A program made the translations under genes and the position numbers. From Vibrio cincinnatiensis DSM 19608 (lineage in GTDB: Bacteria; Pseudomonadota; Gammaproteobacteria; Enterobacterales; Vibrionaceae): a stretch of 64,000 nt of DNA. Under the pieces are notes generated by a model that worked only from the letters and a program-made list of their open reading frames with translations, made no database searches and had not been told where the DNA came from. Numbering within the stretch: position 1 is the stretch's first letter; each line of letters begins with the position of its first letter. The stretch is from the NCBI RefSeq assembly GCF_900167345.1, contig NZ_FUXB01000004.1:1-64000 (forward strand), in the 5' to 3' direction. Below are positions 59,895 to 64,000 of the stretch, in pieces.

Positions 59895-61988
59895 TTAATT
59901 ACCCACCGCCTGCACAATTCGAATTTGTTTTTCATCTGGAATTTCTTGATAAGAAAGCACGCGCAAATTCGGAATTGTATTTTTGACAAACTTCGCCAAG
60001 GTTGAACGCAATACTCCTGAGGTCAGTAATACGGCTGGCTCTCCTTTGAGTTCTTGCTCTTGTGTCGCTTGGCTAAGCGCCATTTGCAAGCGTTCTGCTA
60101 GGCCAGGTTCAATACCGGCCGACTCCCCACCTGAGGCTTGCATGGTCTGATGCAAGATTTGTTCCAACTCAGGAACAAGTGTTATAACAGGAAGCTCAGG
60201 TTCTATCCCATTGATTTCTTGAACAATTAATCGTTTTAATGCGATACGGACTGCCGCTGTCAAAATGTCAGGTTCTTGACTCTTACTCGCGTACTCAGCC
60301 AAAGTCTGCACAATGGTTCGAATGTCACGAATAGGAATGGCTTCATTGAGTAGGTTTTGTAAAACCTTAACCATGGTTCCAAGTGAGAGCTGATCTGGAA
60401 CAAACCCCTCAACCAGCCGAGGTGCCGTTCGACCTAACATTTCTAATAAATTTTGTACTTCTTCATGGCCCAAAAGCTGAGATGCGTTATTTGTTAATAA
60501 CTGGCTAAGATGCGTTGCTAAAACGGTAGAAGAGTCAACTACGGTATAGCCCAATGCTTGTGCATGTTCTCGTTGATCTTCTCGAATCCAAGTCGCTTCT
60601 AAGCCAAATGCAGGATCAAAAGTTTGTTCTCCATCAATCATGCCATACACTTGCCCAGGATTAATCGCTAACTCTTGATCTGGTCGAATCTCAGCCTCGC
60701 CAACGGCGACGCCCATCAACGTGATCCGGTAACTATTGGGGGTTAATTCTAAGTTGTCCCGAATATGTACTGGAGGAATAAGAAACCCAAAGTCTTGTGA
60801 AAGTTTTTTCCTCACTCCTTTAACGCGCTCGAGTAATTCTCCACCTTGGTCACGATCAACCAATGGAATCAAACGATAGCCCACTTCTAAACCAATCACA
60901 TCGACTGGCTGAACATCGTCCCAAGAGAGCTCTCGCTGAGCAGTCGATTCAGATGGGGCTTGCACCGGAGATTGCGCCGTTTCTTTCTCTTTGGCTTGCT
61001 TACGTTGCAACCAGTAAGCGGCTCCACCAGCCAGTGTGGCTAACCCTAGAAAAGAGAAATGAGGCATACCAGGAACCAACCCCATCACGCCAAGAATGCC
61101 CGCTGTAATCGTCAAGGCTTTGGGGTTATCAAACAGTTGAAAAATCACCTGTTGCCCCATGTCCTCATCGGTATTTTGGCGTGTCACCATGATTGCCGCG
61201 CCAATAGAGAGCAGCAATGAAGGTATTTGTGCGACTAAGCCATCACCAATAGTCAGTAGGATATAAATTTCCATTGCTTGGCTAAAACTCAAACCATACT
61301 GGATCATCCCAATGATAAGCCCGCCAATAATGTTGATAAATAAGATGAGAATACCGGCAATCGCATCCCCTTTAACAAATTTAGAGGCACCATCCATTGA
61401 ACCGTAAAAGTCAGCTTCTTTGGTGACTTCAAATCGTCGAGTGCGAGCTTGTTCTTGATCGATCAACCCTGCGTTTAAATCCGCATCAATCGCCATTTGT
61501 TTACCTGGTAAGGCATCTAAGGTAAAGCGAGCGCTTACCTCTGAAATACGCCCGGCACCCTTGGTCACCACCATGAAGTTGATGATCATCAAAATAAGGA
61601 AGACAACTAAACCAACGGCATAGTTTCCACCAATAACCACACTACCAAAGGCTTCAATAACATTACCCGCAGCCCCCGAACCTTCATGCCCATACAGTAA
61701 AACAACTCGAGTCGAAGCCACGTTCAATGCCAAACGCAACAAGGTTGCAATCAGCAACACCGTCGGAAAAGCAGCAAAATCAAGTGGACGCCGAGTGTAG
61801 ACGGTCACGAGTAACACCACCATGGCTAGGGCGATGTTAAAGGTAAAAAACAAATCGAGTAAAAACGCTGGGATGGGTAATACCACCATCGCCAACGTTG
61901 CCAGTACCATGATCGGCGCACCAATCGCGGGTAAACTGCGTTGAGGGATGTTAGGTAATTTATCCGCAAATGGCAGAGTAAATTTCAT
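59895..61988 (-). CDS. flhA: Flagellar export gate protein FlhA
   Basis: Core of the flagellar type III export gate. Eight membrane helices in the N-terminal half with GRISEVSARFTLDALPGKQM (the FHIPEP family loop), then a large cytosolic domain that forms the export ring. 697 residues from the ATG at 61988 (MKFTLPFADKLP); an ATG two codons upstream (61994) is equally open. Leads the operon and is preceded by a sigma-54 element. flhB is not in this window. Confidence 0.96.
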   Translation of the reverse strand: MKFTLPFADKLPNIPQRSLPAIGAPIMVLATLAMVVLPIPAFLLDLFFTFNIALAMVVLLVTVYTRRPLDFAAFPTVLLIATLLRLALNVASTRVVLLYGHEGSGAAGNVIEAFGSVVIGGNYAVGLVVFLILMIINFMVVTKGAGRISEVSARFTLDALPGKQMAIDADLNAGLIDQEQARTRRFEVTKEADFYGSMDGASKFVKGDAIAGILILFINIIGGLIIGMIQYGLSFSQAMEIYILLTIGDGLVAQIPSLLLSIGAAIMVTRQNTDEDMGQQVIFQLFDNPKALTITAGILGVMGLVPGMPHFSFLGLATLAGGAAYWLQRKQAKEKETAQSPVQAPSESTAQRELSWDDVQPVDVIGLEVGYRLIPLVDRDQGGELLERVKGVRKKLSQDFGFLIPPVHIRDNLELTPNSYRITLMGVAVGEAEIRPDQELAINPGQVYGMIDGEQTFDPAFGLEATWIREDQREHAQALGYTVVDSSTVLATHLSQLLTNNASQLLGHEEVQNLLEMLGRTAPRLVEGFVPDQLSLGTMVKVLQNLLNEAIPIRDIRTIVQTLAEYASKSQEPDILTAAVRIALKRLIVQEINGIEPELPVITLVPELEQILHQTMQASGGESAGIEPGLAERLQMALSQATQEQELKGEPAVLLTSGVLRSTLAKFVKNTIPNLRVLSYQEIPDEKQIRIVQAVGN

Positions 61989-62060
61989 AGGCATGCAGCT
62001 ATAACTTAATGATATTTCATGAGGTAACCGTACGTTACCCCTCTAACTTCCAATTTATCA

Positions 62061-62076
62061 TGCAATTTTTATTCCA
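62061..62076 (-). promoter_or_regulatory. Sigma-54 promoter of the flhA operon
   Basis: Minus strand TGGAATAAAAATTGCA: GG and GC are ten bases apart, and the -12 half TTGCA is perfect (consensus TGGCAC-N5-TTGCA). The expected start is about 62050, some 60 bases before the flhA codon. It agrees with the known class II, FlrA/sigma-54 control of this operon in vibrios. Confidence 0.75.
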
Positions 62077-62133
62077 TAATAAATAGTCAAAAAAATGACT
62101 CGCCATTATAAAGAGGAATCACTTATTTTCATT

Positions 62134-62167
62134 GCAAAATAAAAGGGCTGCCATAAGCAGCCCTTTT
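62134..62167 (-). terminator. Terminator of sixA
   Basis: Perfect 11-bp stem AAAAGGGCTGC/GCAGCCCTTTT with a five-base loop (62141-62167). On the minus strand it ends CCCTTTTATTTT, 16 bases past the sixA stop, and it separates sixA from the flhA operon. Confidence 0.88.
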
Positions 62168-62182
62168 ACCCTGTCACTTTCG

Positions 62183-62650
62183 CTAAGGATGCACATTCCA
62201 CAACACCTCTCCCTGAGAAGCATGGGGGGTATATTCAATACACATAACCCCTGAAGTTGGAAACATAGGAGCAGGCATGTTCGCTACAAATTCAGAACAA
62301 AGGTATCCCACTAAAGGAAGATGTGAAACCAACAAAATACTCTCTAATTGTTCGCTTTCAATTAATGCTACCAAATAATCATAAACAGAATCAGCCTGAC
62401 CATAAGGCGTAATATCTTCACAAACCTCCACTTGTTCGGCTGAAAAATAATGTGAAATCGTTTGCCATGTTTGCTGTGCGCGTAAATACGGGCTCACCAA
62501 CACTTTATCAAACTGATGTAGATCTTGTTGCTCAGCGCATACTCGTGCAACGGCCAGAGACTCATTACGCCCTCGCTCTGTTAATGCTCGTTCCGCATCA
62601 CTAGCCGCGTAGTGATGAGCTTCACCATGGCGCATAATCACAATTTTCAT
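62183..62650 (-). CDS. sixA: Phosphohistidine phosphatase SixA
   Basis: Histidine-phosphatase superfamily protein that removes phosphate from His of Hpt or PTS proteins (in E. coli, ArcB and NPr). The RHG motif has catalytic H8 (IMRHGEA); the second His is in LVSHLPLVGYL. 155 residues. A weak GAGATA precedes the ATG. Between flhA and the M16 peptidase, as in other vibrios. Confidence 0.93.
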   Translation of the reverse strand: MKIVIMRHGEAHHYAASDAERALTERGRNESLAVARVCAEQQDLHQFDKVLVSPYLRAQQTWQTISHYFSAEQVEVCEDITPYGQADSVYDYLVALIESEQLESILLVSHLPLVGYLCSEFVANMPAPMFPTSGVMCIEYTPHASQGEVLWNVHP

Positions 62651-63016
62651 TATCTCTACCTAATCTACTTTATTGATAGCGGGTTATCCTCATGTTCTAA
62701 TCCGCCACGTTTCGTTGTCTTCGCCAATTTGGGCTCATTAATACTAGCGATTATAACAGTATAAAATGGAAAGACCTCGATAGAGATAACAATCTCCCGA
62801 AAAGTCTTTTCGGTGATCAAAATGTTTGCCTGCTCAAAAATTTAATCCCGATTCATTGGCATCAACAAGTTTCAGACCCATACTAGTAACAACATAGGTC
62901 TAAATGCAAATCACGGCGTTACCGCAATTTCGTTATGATTAAAAGCAAAAGGTCATGAATACGATATTTTTTTGACACCCACTTATCCTTTCTTTTCCCT
63001 CAATTCGGAGAACCCT
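62651..63016. other. sixA / M16 peptidase divergent spacer
   Basis: 366 bases without a credible gene. It contains a tight dyad CCGAAAA-GTC-TTTTCGG (62797-62813) with no T-run. It must hold both divergent promoters, but no clear hexamer pair was identified. Confidence 0.45.
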
Positions 63017-64000
63017 GTGCACATTAGCCCTAATGATTCTAATCGCTACCGTAATCTAACGTTGACCAATGGTTTGCGAGTGCTTTTGATCCATGATTCT
63101 AGCGCACAAAAATCGGCAGCAGCCTTAGCGGTAAAAGTGGGGCATTTTGATGATCCGATAGAACGCCAAGGGCTGGCACACTACTTAGAACACATGCTTT
63201 TTCTTGGTACAAAAAAATACCCAAAAAGTGGGGATTTTCAACAGTTCATTAGCCAGCATGGTGGCAGTAATAATGCTTGGACCGGAACGGAGCACAGTTG
63301 CTTTTTCTTTGATGTTTCCCCCAATACTTTTGATAAAGCACTTGACCGATTTAGCCAGTTTTTTATTGCTCCGCTCTTTAATGCCGAGGCCTTAGATAAA
63401 GAACGCCAAGCTGTCGATTCTGAGTTTAAACTGAAATTAAACGACGATTCTCGTCGGCTGTACCAAGTACAAAAAGAGACCATCAACCAAGCTCATCCTT
63501 TCGCTAAATTTTCGGTGGGGAACCAAGAAACCTTAGCTGATCGAGAAGGGCAGTCGATCCGTGATGAAATTATCGAGTTTTATCAAGATCATTACTCCGC
63601 AGATATAATGACGCTAACATTGTTAGGGCCACAGTCTCTGGATGAACTGGAAACGTGGGCGACCGATAAGTTCACGGAGATTGTAAATACCCAGCAAGCA
63701 AATAAAAATATTGTACCTCCCTTTGTAACCGAAGAGCACACCGGCCTACTGATCTCTATCGAGCCGCTAAAAGAAATTCGCAAACTGATCCTAAGCTTTC
63801 CGATGCCGAGTACCGATGCTTATTATCAACGAAAACCCCTCTCCTATTTTGCTCACTTATTAGGCTATGAAGGTGAAGGCAGCTTATTGATTGCGCTGAA
63901 AGAGCGCGATTGGATCACCTCTCTTTCTGCCGGAGGAGGCAGCAGTGGAAGTAATTATCGTGAATTTTCCATCAGCTGCACATTAACCGAGCAAGGTGTG
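63017..64000 (+). CDS. M16 insulinase-like zinc metallopeptidase (partial at window edge)
   Basis: Only the first 328 codons are in the window; the frame is open to the edge. The inverted zinc motif HYLEH is at residues 55-59 (with GLAHYLEHMLFLGT), and ERQAVDSEF supplies the distal Glu ligand. N-terminus YRNLTLTNGLRVLLIHD. This fits the pitrilysin/insulinase family, normally above 900 residues. There is no signal peptide in the form starting at the GTG (63017, with GGAG seven bases upstream), so a cytosolic location is suggested, unlike E. coli PtrA. Confidence 0.93.
   Translation, partial: MHISPNDSNRYRNLTLTNGLRVLLIHDSSAQKSAAALAVKVGHFDDPIERQGLAHYLEHMLFLGTKKYPKSGDFQQFISQHGGSNNAWTGTEHSCFFFDVSPNTFDKALDRFSQFFIAPLFNAEALDKERQAVDSEFKLKLNDDSRRLYQVQKETINQAHPFAKFSVGNQETLADREGQSIRDEIIEFYQDHYSADIMTLTLLGPQSLDELETWATDKFTEIVNTQQANKNIVPPFVTEEHTGLLISIEPLKEIRKLILSFPMPSTDAYYQRKPLSYFAHLLGYEGEGSLLIALKERDWITSLSAGGGSSGSNYREFSISCTLTEQGV

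Overview
The window is ordinary core chromosome of a Vibrio-like gammaproteobacterium (Vibrionaceae). The evidence is gene content and order. The run minE-minD-minC / rnd / fadD / slp / tsaB / yoaA is shared with Escherichia coli. The block flhA-flhF-flhG-fliA-cheY-cheZ-cheA-cheB-parC-parP-cheW-DUF2802 next to a complete ccmABCDEFGHI cluster is the Vibrio polar-flagellum and cytochrome c arrangement. sodB followed by a VC2046/SO_2500-family gene, and grxD-topB close by, is also the Vibrio order. No insertion sequence, prophage, CRISPR array or rRNA was seen, and no gene is visibly broken.

Layout. 1-8.7 kb: tRNA-Arg(UCU), folD, a nucleoside transporter, a LysR regulator, a lytic transglycosylase with ycgL, divergent minCDE, and rnd. 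8.7-22 kb: fadD, an alpha/beta hydrolase, an Slp lipoprotein, a small unknown, tsaB, yoaA, another small unknown, purU, fadH with a clear FadR operator, sppA, ansA and yeaC. 22-31 kb: a DUF2989 lipoprotein, msrB divergent from gapA-yeaD, rlmA, a small unknown, a DUF2058 gene, tRNA-Ser(UGA), yajD, and an Aer-like receptor behind a probable sigma-28 promoter. 30.5-34.3 kb: yagU and a compact sulfur/anion operon (metallo-beta-lactamase persulfide-dioxygenase-like, DUF442, SulP) behind an AT-rich operator. 34.4-41.8 kb: a Cache receptor, topB, grxD, sodB, a VC2046-family gene, a degenerate SDR and mlaA. 41.9-48.9 kb: cytochrome c maturation genes. 49.2-62.1 kb: the flagellar/chemotaxis operon led by flhA with a sigma-54 promoter. 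62.1-64 kb: sixA and a truncated (window-edge) M16 peptidase.

How the genes connect. Three MinD/ParA-type positioning ATPases (MinD, FlhG, ParC) plus the GTPase FlhF lie in this one window and together set division site, flagellar number and polar chemotaxis arrays. FliA, encoded here, probably transcribes the Aer-like receptor gene. FadD and FadH share fatty-acid oxidation, and fadH carries a FadR site directly on its promoter.

I found no convincing new defence, mobile or biosynthetic system. The best leads are modest: a triple acidic repeat in the CheA linker, an SDR lacking its whole catalytic triad, a terminator-like structure in front of gapA that may end an unknown short RNA, the split Blh-type sulfur operon with its operator, and a few small conserved-looking unknown proteins. 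All statements come from reading the sequence; no database search was run.
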